This document shows positions 43,297 through 51,707 of a DNA stretch of 64,000 nucleotides, piece by piece (position 1 is the first letter of the stretch; the number at the start of each line of letters is the position of its first letter). The position numbers and the translations under genes are program-made. Location of the stretch: positions 248,001 through 312,000 of the forward strand of contig NZ_FPBA01000001.1 in NCBI RefSeq assembly GCF_900116515.1, written 5' to 3'. The stretch comes from Geodermatophilus amargosae. GTDB taxonomy: Bacteria; Actinomycetota; Actinomycetes; Mycobacteriales; Geodermatophilaceae. The notes under the pieces are model-generated. The model did not search any database. It was given only the letters and a program-made list of their open reading frames with translations, and was not told where the DNA came from.

Positions 43297-43766
43297 GCCC
43301 GCCGGACGACGTCGTCGACGCGGCGATGGGCCGTGCGCTCGGGCTGGCCGCCGCGGCGCAGGAGTGGGGCGACACCCCGATCGGCGCCGTCGTCCTCGGT
43401 CCCGACGGCGCGGTGCTGGCCGAGGCGGCCAACGAGCGCGAGAAGCGGGGCGACCCCACCGCGCACGCCGAGGTGCTGGCCCTGCGCGCGGCCGCCGGGG
43501 TGCACGGCGACGGGTGGCGGCTGACCGGCGCGACGCTCGTCGTCACGCTCGAGCCCTGCACGATGTGCGCCGGCGCGAGCGTGCTGGCCCGGGTCGAGCG
43601 GGTCGTCTACGGCGCCGACGACCCGAAGGCCGGGGCCGCCGGGTCGCTGTGGGACGTCGTCCGCGACCGCCGGCTCAACCACCGCCCGCAGGTGACCGGC
43701 GGGGTGCGCGCCGAGGAGAGCGCGACACTCCTACGCGCGTTCTTCCGCCGGAAGCGGGGCCTGTAG
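43293..43766 (+). CDS. tadA: tRNA(adenine34) deaminase
   Basis: 157 residues from GTG 43293 (GTGA overlap). Deaminase fold with zinc motifs HAE (58-60) and PCTMC (Cys 89 and 92), DTPIGAVVLGPDG and VERVVYGADDPKAGAAGSLWDVV, followed by a basic FFRRKRGL end. It changes A34 to inosine in tRNA-Arg(ACG), whose gene lies at 12408. Its stop codon lies inside the TAGTCT box that serves as the probable -10 element of the tRNA-Ser(CGA) gene. Confidence 0.93.
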   Translation: MSPPDDVVDAAMGRALGLAAAAQEWGDTPIGAVVLGPDGAVLAEAANEREKRGDPTAHAEVLALRAAAGVHGDGWRLTGATLVVTLEPCTMCAGASVLARVERVVYGADDPKAGAAGSLWDVVRDRRLNHRPQVTGGVRAEESATLLRAFFRRKRGL

Positions 43767-43776
43767 TCTCTTCGGC

Positions 43777-43861
43777 GGTGGCGTGTCCGAGCGGCCGAAG
43801 GAGCACGCCTCGAAAGCGTGTGAGGTGCAAGCCTCCGTGGGTTCAAATCCCACCGCCACCG
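43777..43861 (+). tRNA. tRNA-Ser (anticodon CGA)
   Basis: GGTGGCG/CGCCACC acceptor stem with discriminator G. The anticodon stem CACGC/GCGTG encloses loop CTCGAAA, with anticodon CGA at 43811-43813. A long variable arm and T-loop GGTTCAAATCC are present. Probable -10 TAGTCT at 43764-43769 overlaps the tadA stop. Ends at the hairpin at 43872. Confidence 0.97.
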
Positions 43862-43871
43862 CCAGCGGTCC

Positions 43872-43908
43872 ACGACGGCGGCGCCCCTGAGCGGGGCGCC
43901 GCCGTCGT
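43872..43908. terminator. Hairpin after tRNA-Ser(CGA)
   Basis: 16-bp perfect arms 43872-43887 and 43893-43908 (ACGACGGCGGCGCCCC and its complement) with a 5-nt loop. Stands between the convergent tRNA and kinase genes and can terminate both. Confidence 0.85.
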
Positions 43909-43933
43909 CGTCTCCGGGTGTCGGCGGGGCGGG

Positions 43934-45655
43934 TCAGGCCACCACGTCGAGGTCGACCAGCAGCTCGCCGTCGTCCCCGCGGACGAAGGTCACCGCGTGC
44001 GTCTCCACCAGGCGCTCCCCGGGCCGGACGAACTCCACCCGGCTGGTCGCGGTGAGGCTGTCGCCCTCGTCGGTGACGTCCTGCACGTCGATCAGCGACA
44101 CCTCGTCCCAGCGGCCGAAGAAGTCGCTGTAGTAGCCGAGGCTCGCCCGCGACCGCAGGCTCGGCCCGGTCATCGCGTAGGCGCTCTCCGGGTCGCCGGG
44201 CAGGTACTCGTAGTACTCCTCGAGGGTCTGGCGCACCTCGTCCGCCGGGTCGGCAGCGGGGTCGGACGCCGACTCCTCGGCGTCCGTCGCGGGCGCCTCC
44301 TCCGCGGTGTCCTCGGTGGGCTCCTCCGGCGCCGGTGCCGGCTCGGTCGTGGAGTCGGCGCTCTCCGACGTGGTCGCGCCGGCCGGACCCGGCGACGTCG
44401 GGCCGGCCGACGGGCTGCCGCCGTCGCCGCCGCGCAGGGCGAGCCAGGTGCCGAGCGCCGCCAGCACCACGAGCAGCACCAGCGCGGCGACCAGCAGCGG
44501 ACCGCGGCGGCGCTTGCGGGGGCCGACCAGCGGCACCGGCCGCTCGTCGGGCGGGACGGACGGGGGACCGGACGCCGGGCCGGGTCCCGGCTCCGGTCCC
44601 GGGGTGGGGGCGGGCGGCTCCGAGAGGGTCGGCGGGTCCTGCCGGACCGGCGGGCCCGGCGGGTCCGGCGGAGCGTCCGCCGGGGCGACGACGGGCTGGA
44701 CGGCGGTCGGCGGGCCGGTGCGCTGCGGCTCGGCGGCGAACCGGGCGGTCCGGTTCCGGCCGCGCGGGGTCTGCAGGTCGGTGCGGGCCAGGAGCACCGT
44801 CGTCGGGTCGCCGTCGCGGCCGGCGGCGAGCTTCACCAGGACGTCGCGGACCTCGGGCATCCCCGGCCGGTCGGCGGGGTCCCGGGCGAGCATCCGCAGC
44901 AGCGGGCGCTCCAGTGACCCGGCGTGCCGGGGCGGCCGGATCTCCCCGCCGGCCACCCGGTGCAGCAGGCGCAGCGCGTTGTCGTCCATGCCGAACGGCG
45001 GCTGGCCCTCCACGCAGGTGTAGAGCGTGGCGCCGAGGGAGAAGACGTCGCTGGCGGGCGTCATCTCGCTGCCCTGCGCGACCTCGGGGGCGAGGAAGGC
45101 CGGCGTCCCGGTGATCTGGCCGGTCTGCGTGAGCGTGACGTCACCGCTGGCGTGCGAGATGCCGAAGTCGGTGATCTTGACCAGGCCGTCGATGCGGTCG
45201 CCGCGGCCGATGAGCACGTTGGCGGGCTTGACGTCCCGGTGCACGATGCCGGCCGCGTGCACCGCCGCCAGCGCGTCGGCGAGCTGGGCACCGACCTGCG
45301 CCGCCTGGTCGGTACGCAGCGGCCCGTCCTCGGCGAGCACCTCGGCCAGGCTGCGGGAGGGCAGGTACTCCATCACCAGCCACGGCACACCCTGCTCGAG
45401 CGCGACGTCGTAGACCGAGATCGCGTGCGGATGGCTCAGCCGCGCGGCGATCCGGCCCTCGCGCAGGGCCCGCAGGCGCTGCTGGTCGGTCGTCTCCGGG
45501 TCGGCGCCGGCCGCCAGCAGGACCTGCTTGACGGCCACCTGCCGGTCGAGGAGCTCGTCGCGCCCGAGCCACACCGCGCCCATGCCACCGCCGCCGATGC
45601 GCTCCAGCAGGCGGTAGCGGCCGGCCACCAGGCGGCCCGGGACGGTCGAGGTCAC
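43934..45655 (-). CDS. Transmembrane Ser/Thr protein kinase
   Basis: 573 residues from GTG 45655. Kinase domain ~12-275: RIGGGGMGAVW P-loop, VAVKQV with the ATP Lys, HRDVKPANV catalytic loop, DFGISHASG and GTPAFLAPEVAQGSEMTPASDVFSLG. A Pro-rich cytosolic linker leads to one helix (LLVAALVLLVVLAALGTWLAL, ~388-408). The outer part has a Ser/Glu-rich stretch and a ~100-residue domain with LEEYYEYLPGD, FFGRWDEVSLIDVQDV and THAVTFVRGDDG, similar to NTF2/SnoaL-type folds; no PASTA repeats are present, so it is not a PknB orthologue. The signal is unknown. Confidence 0.9.
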   Translation of the reverse strand: MTSTVPGRLVAGRYRLLERIGGGGMGAVWLGRDELLDRQVAVKQVLLAAGADPETTDQQRLRALREGRIAARLSHPHAISVYDVALEQGVPWLVMEYLPSRSLAEVLAEDGPLRTDQAAQVGAQLADALAAVHAAGIVHRDVKPANVLIGRGDRIDGLVKITDFGISHASGDVTLTQTGQITGTPAFLAPEVAQGSEMTPASDVFSLGATLYTCVEGQPPFGMDDNALRLLHRVAGGEIRPPRHAGSLERPLLRMLARDPADRPGMPEVRDVLVKLAAGRDGDPTTVLLARTDLQTPRGRNRTARFAAEPQRTGPPTAVQPVVAPADAPPDPPGPPVRQDPPTLSEPPAPTPGPEPGPGPASGPPSVPPDERPVPLVGPRKRRRGPLLVAALVLLVVLAALGTWLALRGGDGGSPSAGPTSPGPAGATTSESADSTTEPAPAPEEPTEDTAEEAPATDAEESASDPAADPADEVRQTLEEYYEYLPGDPESAYAMTGPSLRSRASLGYYSDFFGRWDEVSLIDVQDVTDEGDSLTATSRVEFVRPGERLVETHAVTFVRGDDGELLVDLDVVA

Positions 45656-45698
45656 CGGCGTGTCCTACCCCACCGGGGACGTCCCGGCACGGGGAGGG

Positions 45699-46046
45699 TC
45701 AGACCGCGCTGGGGACGCCGTAGCGGCGCGCGTACTCCTCCTGCGCGCCCTCGGGCAGGACGTCGTAGAGCTCACCCAGCTGCTCGACCGCGTCGGGCTC
45801 GAGGTCGTCGAACAGCCGGGACCACGTCGGCGGCTCGTCGTAGCTGCGGGTCAGCAGCAGCTCCCAGGCCCGCGTCTGCCGGTCGCGCTTGCCCCGCTCG
45901 GCGGCGAACTCCGACAGGTAGCGGTCCTTGGCCGCCGCCTTCTCCTCCGCCGTCGCCGAGGGCGGCAGCCCCGCGGGGTCGGCTCCGCGCAGTACGTCCG
46001 CGATGGCGTCCACGACCTCCGGTCGGACCTGCCCCGGATCGCTCAT
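45699..46046 (-). CDS. Conserved hypothetical protein
   Basis: 115 residues from ATG 46046, preceded by a very strong ribosome site (AAGGAGGAGG). Acidic, helical and without membrane segments: SDPGQVRPEVVDAIADVLRGA, EEKAAAKDRYLSEFAAERGKRDRQTRAWELLLTRSYDEPPTWSRLFDDLEPDAV. I do not recognise a named family. It lies upstream of the kinase gene on the same strand, with 43 bp between, so the two may be one transcript. Confidence 0.7.
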   Translation of the reverse strand: MSDPGQVRPEVVDAIADVLRGADPAGLPPSATAEEKAAAKDRYLSEFAAERGKRDRQTRAWELLLTRSYDEPPTWSRLFDDLEPDAVEQLGELYDVLPEGAQEEYARRYGVPSAV

Positions 46047-46202
46047 CCGCCTACCTCCTCCTTGCCCCCGCGCAGTGCCCCCGTGCGACACCCGCACCGG
46101 TCCAGCCTGCCCCGTGCCGGCCGTGACGACCACCCGGGGCGACAGGCGGTCCCGGGGCGTCGGCTGACCCGCGTCCCCGTGACCGGTAGGATCGTCGGCA
46201 CG

Positions 46203-46287
46203 GGAGGATTCGCCTAGTGGCCTATGGCGCTCGCTTGGAAAGCGGGTTGGGGGCAACCCCTCGGGAGTTCGAATCTCCCATCCTCCG
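46203..46287 (+). tRNA. tRNA-Ser (anticodon GGA)
   Basis: GGAGGAT/ATCCTCC acceptor stem with discriminator G. The anticodon stem CTCGC/GCGGG encloses loop TTGGAAA, with anticodon GGA at 46237-46239. Long variable arm (TTGGGGGCAACCCCT) and T-loop AGTTCGAATCT. A TAGGAT box at 46187-46192 may be the -10 element. Confidence 0.97.
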
Positions 46288-46292
46288 CAGGT

Positions 46293-46333
46293 GCGCGACG
46301 GGCCCCCGGCCGACGGCCGGGGGCCCGTCGCGC
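46293..46333. terminator. Hairpin after tRNA-Ser(GGA)
   Basis: 20-bp arms 46293-46312 and 46314-46333 are exact complements around a single central A; core GACGGGCCCCCGGCC. Shared by the tRNA and the convergent EamA gene. Confidence 0.87.
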
Positions 46334-46335
46334 GT

Positions 46336-47262
46336 TCAGGCCCCGGCCACCGGCTCCGGCGACCGCCGCATCCGGTGGAGGTACAGCCCGGCCACGGCCG
46401 CGAGCAGCAGCAGCCCCCCGGCCACGGCCCCCGGCGCCAGCCGCTCGCCCAGGAACGCGGTGGCCAGCACGGTCGCGGCGAGCGGCTCGAGCAGCGTGAC
46501 GATCGAGGCGACCGCGCCGGGCACCGTCCGCACGCCGGTGAAGAACAGGCCGTAGGCCAGTGCGCTGGGCACCAGCCCCAGGTAGAGCAGCACGGCGAGC
46601 GTGCCGCCGTCCGTGGGGAACGAGGGTCCATCCGCCAGGACGACGGGGGTGAGCAGCAGCGCGCCGCCGGCGAACCCGGCGAGGGTGACGGGGACACCGG
46701 CCGGCACGCCTCCGCCGGCGAGGGTGACGACGGCGTAGCCCAGCGCCGACCCGCTGGCGACGAGCGCGCCGAGTAGCACCGCCGTGCCCGTGCCGGCGCC
46801 TGCGGAGACGCCGACGAGCAGGGTGAGTCCCACCAGCGCGACGGTCAGGGCGACGAGCGTCGCCCCGTCGGGCCGGCCGGAACCGAGCAGGGTGCCGCCG
46901 ACGGCGATGAGCAGCGGCGCCAGGCCGAGGGCGACCAGCGTGGCGATGCTGACGCCCGCCCGCTCGACGGCGCTGAAGTAGGCGAGCTGGTAGGCGGCCA
47001 GCCCCACGCCGACGAGGACGAGCCGGACGGCCACCGGGCGGGTCACGCGGACGGCGGGGCCGCGCCGGGCGACCGTCACCGCCCAGGCGACCGTGAGGGC
47101 CGCCGCCCCGATGGTCAGGCGGTACCAGGCGACGTCGAGGGCGGACAGGTCGCTGCGGTCGGTGATGACACGGCCGGACAGGCCGGCGGTGCCCCAGCAC
47201 AGCGAGGCGAGGACGACGAAGAGGAACCCGCGGCTCGACGCGGGGGAGGAGGGGGTGGACAC
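46336..47262 (-). CDS. EamA-family (DMT) transporter
   Basis: 308 residues from GTG 47262 with AGGAG upstream. Ten transmembrane segments in two five-helix EamA repeats: the first has ASLCWGTAGLSGRV and WYRLTIGAAALTVAW, and the second ASGSALGYAVVTLAG, YGLFFTGVRTVPGAVASIVTLLEPLAATVLATAFLGERLAPGAVAGGLLLL, the conserved EPLxA...LGE end of the repeat. Drug/metabolite transporters of this type export amino acids or other metabolites; the substrate is not predictable. The stop is 2 bp from the hairpin after the tRNA. Confidence 0.88.
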   Translation of the reverse strand: MSTPSSPASSRGFLFVVLASLCWGTAGLSGRVITDRSDLSALDVAWYRLTIGAAALTVAWAVTVARRGPAVRVTRPVAVRLVLVGVGLAAYQLAYFSAVERAGVSIATLVALGLAPLLIAVGGTLLGSGRPDGATLVALTVALVGLTLLVGVSAGAGTGTAVLLGALVASGSALGYAVVTLAGGGVPAGVPVTLAGFAGGALLLTPVVLADGPSFPTDGGTLAVLLYLGLVPSALAYGLFFTGVRTVPGAVASIVTLLEPLAATVLATAFLGERLAPGAVAGGLLLLAAVAGLYLHRMRRSPEPVAGA

Positions 47263-47441
47263 GACGCTCCTGGGCGCTGGTTCCGGACGGGGGAACAGAG
47301 TCCGGAGCACGGCGCAGCGGCGGCCGGGCAGGCTGCCGGCCGCGGGGTCAGCCCGCGGTGCTCCGGGTCAGGAGCGTGGCGGGGGCAGGACGAGGGCGCG
47401 CCGGGAGGTCATGGACCGGGAGGCTAGCGGCCGGCGTCCTC

Positions 47442-47447
47442 TACAGT
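47442..47447 (+). promoter_or_regulatory. Probable -10 box of the SRP RNA gene
   Basis: TACAGT lies 7 bp before the likely first base of the SRP RNA. No convincing -35 is seen at the usual distance. Confidence 0.5.
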
Positions 47448-47450
47448 GGT

Positions 47451-47546
47451 GCGCAGACCCCTCGTGTGGCGTCACCCTGTGAACCTCCCCAGGGCCGGAA
47501 GGCAGCAAGGATAAGCGGGCTCTGGCGGGTGCGCGGGGGGTCCCTT
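47451..47546 (+). ncRNA. ffs: Signal recognition particle RNA (small bacterial type)
   Basis: The conserved Ffh-binding core of domain IV, CAGGGCCGGAAGGCAGCAAGG, is present at about 47490-47510, and the flanking CCCTGTGAACCTCCCC and ATAAGCGGGCTCTGGCGGG form the asymmetric and symmetric loops of the 4.5S-type hairpin. The ends GACCCC and GGGGTC pair at about 47456 and 47541. Length about 95 nt, as in other actinobacteria. A TTTT run follows at 47544-47548. The RNA works with Ffh to target membrane proteins. Exact ends are estimates from the pairing. Confidence 0.92.
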
Positions 47547-47643
47547 TTCGTCTTCGGAACGTCACGGGGCCGTGGCGCGTCTCACAGCTGCCTGCCAGGT
47601 TGGTGGGTGAGCATCCTTGAAACGGCAAGGAGAGGAGCTCGTC

Positions 47644-48318
47644 ATGGCCCGTGGCCGCCGTCGTGCCTGGTGGATCGTCGGGGGCGTCCTCGCGCTGCTC
47701 GCCCTCGGCCTGGGTCTGGGCCCGCTGGTCTACGCCGCCCTGGAGGAGGACGCCGCCGCGGCCCCGACCGTGCAGGCGCAGCCCTCCGACGTCGAGCTGG
47801 CCCCGAGCACCGACGGGACCTGGGCGATCGGCCCCGGCTCCTCGGCCGGATACCGCGTCGACGAGGTGCTCAACGGGGCGAACGTGACCGTCGCCGGCAC
47901 CACCGGGCAGGTCGCCGGCTCGGTCGCCGTCCAGGGCGGGGACATGGCCTCGGCGGAGGTCACCGTCGACGTCGCCAGCATCAGCACCGACAGCGGCCAG
48001 CGCGACGCCTACTTCCGCAGCAACGTCATGGACGTCGCCACGCACCCGACCGCCACGTTCACCGTGCAGGGGCCGGTGGACCTGCCCGAGCTGTCCGGCA
48101 CCCCGGTGACGGTCCCGGTGAGCGGCGACCTCACCCTGCGCGGCCAGACCCGCCCGGTGCAGGCCGACCTCGCCGTCGTCCGCACCGCCGAGGGCGTCGA
48201 GGTCTCCGGCGCCGTCCCGGTCGTGTTCTCCGACTTCGGCATCTCCGCGCCCGACCTGGGCTTCGTGCGGGTCGAGGACCGCGGGCAGATCGAGTTCCTG
48301 CTCGAGCTGACGATGTGA
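47644..48318 (+). CDS. YceI-family protein with N-terminal membrane anchor
   Basis: 224 residues from ATG 47644, with AAGGAGAGGAG upstream. One N-terminal helix (AWWIVGGVLALLALGLGLGPLVYA) after a basic start anchors or exports it. The rest is a YceI lipocalin-like barrel: TWAIGPGSSAGYRVDEVL, VTVAGTTGQVAGSVAVQGGDMASAEVTVDVASISTDSGQRDAYFRS, NVMDVATHPTATFTV and LTLRGQTRPVQADL. Proteins of this fold bind polyisoprenoids or other long hydrophobic ligands. Nothing in the context identifies the ligand. Confidence 0.87.
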   Translation: MARGRRRAWWIVGGVLALLALGLGLGPLVYAALEEDAAAAPTVQAQPSDVELAPSTDGTWAIGPGSSAGYRVDEVLNGANVTVAGTTGQVAGSVAVQGGDMASAEVTVDVASISTDSGQRDAYFRSNVMDVATHPTATFTVQGPVDLPELSGTPVTVPVSGDLTLRGQTRPVQADLAVVRTAEGVEVSGAVPVVFSDFGISAPDLGFVRVEDRGQIEFLLELTM

Positions 48319-48374
48319 CACGGACGGCGTCCCGGTGCTGCCGGGACGTCGTCCCTGCCACGTAACCTCGCCGC

Positions 48375-50672
48375 GTGGCTCTGGCGCTCTACCGGAAGTA
48401 CCGCCCGGCGACCTTCGCCGAGGTGGTCGGCCAGGAGCACGTGACCACCCCGCTGGTCAACGCCGTCGACGGCGGCCGGATCAACCACGCCTACCTCTTC
48501 AGCGGGCCACGCGGCTGCGGCAAGACGTCGTCGGCGCGGATCCTCGCCCGCTCGCTCAACTGCGAGCAGGGGCCGACGTCGACCCCGTGCGGCGTGTGCG
48601 GTTCGTGCGTGGCGCTCGCGCCCGACGGCCCCGGCTCGCTCGACGTCATCGAGATCGACGCGGCCAGCCACGGTGGTGTCGACGACGCCCGTGACCTGCG
48701 GGAGCGGGCGTTCTTCGCGCCGGTCAGCAGCCGCCACAAGGTCTACATCGTCGACGAGGCCCACATGGTGACCACGCAGGGCTTCAACGCCCTGCTCAAG
48801 GTGGTCGAGGAGCCGCCGGAGTTCCTCGTCTTCGTCTTCGCGACGACCGAGCCGGACAAGGTGCTGTCCACGATCCGCTCGCGCACGCACCACTACCCGT
48901 TCCGCCTGGTCCCGCCGACGACGCTGCGCGGCCTGCTGGAGAAGACCTGCGCCGCCGAGGGCGTGCAGGTCGAGCCCACGGTGTTCCCGCTGGTCGTGCG
49001 GGCCGGCGGCGGGTCGGTGCGCGACTCGCTGTCGATCCTCGACCAGCTGCTGGCCGGCGCCGGACCCGAGGGCGTCACCTACGCCAGCGCCGTCGGGCTG
49101 CTCGGCGTCACCGACGACGCGCTGCTCGACGAGGCCATCGACGCGCTGGCCGCCACCGACGCCCCGGGGGTGTTCCGCGCCGTCGACCGCGTCGTCGAGG
49201 CCGGGCACGACCCGCGCCGGTTCGCCACCGACCTGCTCGACCGGCTGCGCGACCTCATCGTCCTCGACGCCGTCCCCGACGCCGGCGGCAACGGCCTGCT
49301 CGACTGCCCGCCCAACCGGCTCGACCTCATGGTCCAGCAGGCCAGGGCGCTGGGGTCGGCGACGCTGTCGCGGCTGGCCGACACCGTGCACGCCGGGCTG
49401 ACCGACATGCGCGGGACCACCGCGCCGCGGCTGCTGCTGGAGTTGGTCTGCGCGCGGATGCTGCTACCGGCTCACGACGACGCCGGCACGGGCGCGCTGC
49501 AGCGCCTCGAGCGCCTCGAGCGGCGGCTGGCGATCGGCGGGGTCCCCGAGGCGGGCGCCGGTCCTGCGGCCGTCGCGGCGCCGGTGCGCGAGCCCGCCCG
49601 CCCCGAGCCCGCCCGCCCCGAACCCGCCCGCCCCGAACCCGCCCGCGCCGAGCCCGCGGCCGCCGAGCGCGGCGGTGCGGCGCGGCCCGCGTACGTCCGC
49701 CCCTCCCAGCGCAGCGCGCAGCCGGCTCCGGGGCCCGTGCCGCCTGCCGCCCCGGCCTCCGCCGCCCCGGCCTCCGCCGCGTCCTCCGCCCCGTCCCCGG
49801 CCGCCGCAGCCGCCTCCGACGACTGGCCGGAGACCACACGGCCCGGCTCGGGGGCGTCCCGACCGGCCCCGGCCGCCGCAGCCGCCTCCGACGACTGGCC
49901 CGAGACCACGCAGCCGGGCTCGGCGACGCCCCGTCCGGCACCCGCCCCGGCCGGCGCCCGGACCGGCGCGCGCGTCGTCAGCGGTGAGCCCGACATCCCG
50001 CTGCCGCCCGAGCCGACCGACGACGAGGACTGGTCGCACCAGGCCCAGCCCGACGCGGCCCGTGCCGCGGCGGCCCGGGTCGCCGAGCCACGGCCGCCGG
50101 CGGCACCGCCGCGGGCCGCCGCAGAGTCCACGCCCGCCCCGCGCGGCGGCGAGCCGACCCCTCTGGTGTCCGCCGACCCGGCAGGCAGCGGGGGAGCCGG
50201 CGAGGGCGGGCTGACCACCGGCGACGTCCGCCGCGTGTGGCCCGAGCTCCTCGCCGTCGTCAAGCGGCACAAGCGCACGACCGAGGCGCTGCTCAAGAAC
50301 GCCCAGGTCCACGAGCTGCGCAACAGCGTCCTCACGCTGTCCACCTCGTCCCCGGCGCTGGCCCGCCGGATCGGCGACGACCTCAACAAGGACGTGCTGC
50401 GCGAGGCGCTCAACGAGCTGCTCGGCGTGCGCTGGAAGGTCGAGGCGGTCGTCGAGGGCGCCACCTCCGGCGGAGGCGCGACCGGGCCGTCGCCCGAGGC
50501 GGCGCAGGAGGCCGCCCAGGCGGCCGAGGCCGCGGAGGCGCGCGAGCTCATGGCCCAGCGGGCAGCCGAGGCCGACGACCCCGCCCGCGACCGGGAGCCC
50601 GCCATGGACCCGGAGCAGGCGGCGCTCGCCCTGCTCCGTGCCCAGCTGGGTGCCCGGCCCGTGGAGTCCTGA
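48375..50672 (+). CDS. dnaX: DNA polymerase III gamma/tau subunit
   Basis: 765 residues from GTG 48375. ALALYRKYRPATFAEVVGQEHV is the standard start, SGPRGCGKTS is Walker A (Lys ~50), Cys 63/72/75/78 are the zinc ligands, VYIVDEAHM is Walker B and EPPEFLVFVFATTEPDKV holds sensor residues. Domain III (TDMRGTTAPRLLLELVCARMLL) follows. A long Pro/Ala linker (~390-610) contains two sets of direct repeats. The C-terminal part (VRRVWPELLAVVKRHKRTTEALLKNAQVHEL) is the tau-type region. It loads the sliding clamp. No slippery A-run for a gamma frameshift is seen. Followed by ybaB and recR, the usual actinobacterial order. Confidence 0.95.
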   Translation: MALALYRKYRPATFAEVVGQEHVTTPLVNAVDGGRINHAYLFSGPRGCGKTSSARILARSLNCEQGPTSTPCGVCGSCVALAPDGPGSLDVIEIDAASHGGVDDARDLRERAFFAPVSSRHKVYIVDEAHMVTTQGFNALLKVVEEPPEFLVFVFATTEPDKVLSTIRSRTHHYPFRLVPPTTLRGLLEKTCAAEGVQVEPTVFPLVVRAGGGSVRDSLSILDQLLAGAGPEGVTYASAVGLLGVTDDALLDEAIDALAATDAPGVFRAVDRVVEAGHDPRRFATDLLDRLRDLIVLDAVPDAGGNGLLDCPPNRLDLMVQQARALGSATLSRLADTVHAGLTDMRGTTAPRLLLELVCARMLLPAHDDAGTGALQRLERLERRLAIGGVPEAGAGPAAVAAPVREPARPEPARPEPARPEPARAEPAAAERGGAARPAYVRPSQRSAQPAPGPVPPAAPASAAPASAASSAPSPAAAAASDDWPETTRPGSGASRPAPAAAAASDDWPETTQPGSATPRPAPAPAGARTGARVVSGEPDIPLPPEPTDDEDWSHQAQPDAARAAAARVAEPRPPAAPPRAAAESTPAPRGGEPTPLVSADPAGSGGAGEGGLTTGDVRRVWPELLAVVKRHKRTTEALLKNAQVHELRNSVLTLSTSSPALARRIGDDLNKDVLREALNELLGVRWKVEAVVEGATSGGGATGPSPEAAQEAAQAAEAAEARELMAQRAAEADDPARDREPAMDPEQAALALLRAQLGARPVES
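49591..49658 (+). repeat. Tandem 15-bp repeats in dnaX linker
   Basis: About four copies of a 15-bp unit of the form GCCCGCCCCGARCCC, encoding EPARP repeats (EPARPEPARPEPARPEPARAEPA is their run). Length variation between strains is likely for such an array. Confidence 0.8.
49795..49923 (+). repeat. Pair of 57-bp direct repeats in dnaX linker
   Basis: 49795-49851 and 49867-49923 are near-identical at DNA level, both encoding AAAAASDDWPETT followed by a PGS stretch. The unit contains the only aromatic, acidic motif in an otherwise Pro/Ala linker. Confidence 0.8.
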
Positions 50673-50730
50673 CCGGGCCGGTGCCGGTCGCCGTCCCCCG
50701 GATGTCCGACCGTCGGCATAGGCTCGGGGC

Positions 50731-51072
50731 ATGTTCCCCGGTGGTGGCCAGCCCGACCTGTCGGCGATCCTCCAGCAGGCCCAGCAGATGCAGCAGGCCC
50801 TCGCTGCCGCGCAGGAGCAGCTCGCCTCCGAGGAGGTCACCGGCTCGGCCGGCGGCGGCCTCGTCACGGCCACGATGACCGGCGACGGCGAGCTCCAGGC
50901 GGTCACGATCGCGCCGTCGGCCGTCGACCCCGACGACGTGGAGACCCTGCAGGACCTCGTCGTCGCGGCCGTCCGCGACGCCTCGCGCATGGCCAGCGAG
51001 CTCACCGCCGACCGCATGGGTCCGCTGGCCGGCGGTCTCGGCGGCGGCTTCCCCGGGCTGCCCGGCGCCTGA
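50731..51072 (+). CDS. YbaB/EbfC-family nucleoid-associated protein
   Basis: 113 residues from ATG 50731. [60 protein letters not shown] has the helix plus GGGLVxxxxxGxGEL beta-sheet pattern of YbaB, and [19 protein letters not shown] the closing helix. The Gly/Pro-rich end ([13 protein letters not shown]) is common in this clade. YbaB dimers bind DNA and lie between dnaX and recR in most bacteria. The gap to recR is 35 bp. Confidence 0.93.
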   Translation: MFPGGGQPDLSAILQQAQQMQQALAAAQEQLASEEVTGSAGGGLVTATMTGDGELQAVTIAPSAVDPDDVETLQDLVVAAVRDASRMASELTADRMGPLAGGLGGGFPGLPGA

Positions 51073-51107
51073 CCGGCGCCGGCCTCCCTTCTCCCCAGAG
51101 GAGCACC

Positions 51108-51707
51108 GTGTACGAGGGTGCCATCCAGGACCTCATCGACGAGCTCGGCCGTCTGCCCGGCGTCGGTCCCAAGAGCGCCCAGCGCATCGCCTTCCACCTG
51201 CTGGCCGCCGAGTCGGCCGACGTCGGCCGGCTGGTCGCCGCCCTGCAGCGGGTGCAGGCCGAGGTCCGCTTCTGCGTCACCTGCTACAACGTCGCCGAGG
51301 GCGAGCAGTGCCGGATCTGCAAGGACCCGCGTCGCACCGACGACGTCATCTGCGTCGTCGAGGAGCCCAAGGACGTCGTCGCCATCGAGCGGACCCGCGA
51401 GTTCCGCGGCCGCTACCACGTCCTCGGCGGCGCGATCAGCCCGATCGAGGGCGTCGGCCCCGACGACCTGCGGGTCAAGGAGCTCATGACCCGGCTCATG
51501 GACGGCTCCGTCACCGAGCTGATCATCGCCACCGACCCCAACCTCGAGGGCGAGGCCACCGCGGCCTACCTGGCCCGGCTGGTCGGCCCGCTCGGGCTCG
51601 CCGTCTCGCGCCTGGCCAGCGGGCTCCCGGTGGGCGGCGACCTCGAGTACGCCGACGAGATCACCCTGGGCCGGGCGTTCGAGGGCCGCCGCCGCATCGA
51701 CGCCTAG
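51108..51707 (+). CDS. recR: Recombination protein RecR
   Basis: 199 residues from GTG 51108, with GAGGAGCACC upstream. [24 protein letters not shown] is the helix-hairpin-helix, [16 protein letters not shown] the four-Cys zinc finger (~57-72), [15 protein letters not shown] and [19 protein letters not shown] the Toprim part, and [23 protein letters not shown] the Walker-B-like end. RecR works with RecF/RecO in gap repair. Last gene of the dnaX-ybaB-recR block. Confidence 0.95.
   Translation: MYEGAIQDLIDELGRLPGVGPKSAQRIAFHLLAAESADVGRLVAALQRVQAEVRFCVTCYNVAEGEQCRICKDPRRTDDVICVVEEPKDVVAIERTREFRGRYHVLGGAISPIEGVGPDDLRVKELMTRLMDGSVTELIIATDPNLEGEATAAYLARLVGPLGLAVSRLASGLPVGGDLEYADEITLGRAFEGRRRIDA

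Noticed and set aside
48375..50672. Programmed frameshift in dnaX making a gamma form
   Set aside because: No A-rich slippery run followed by a hairpin is seen; tau alone is the simple reading.
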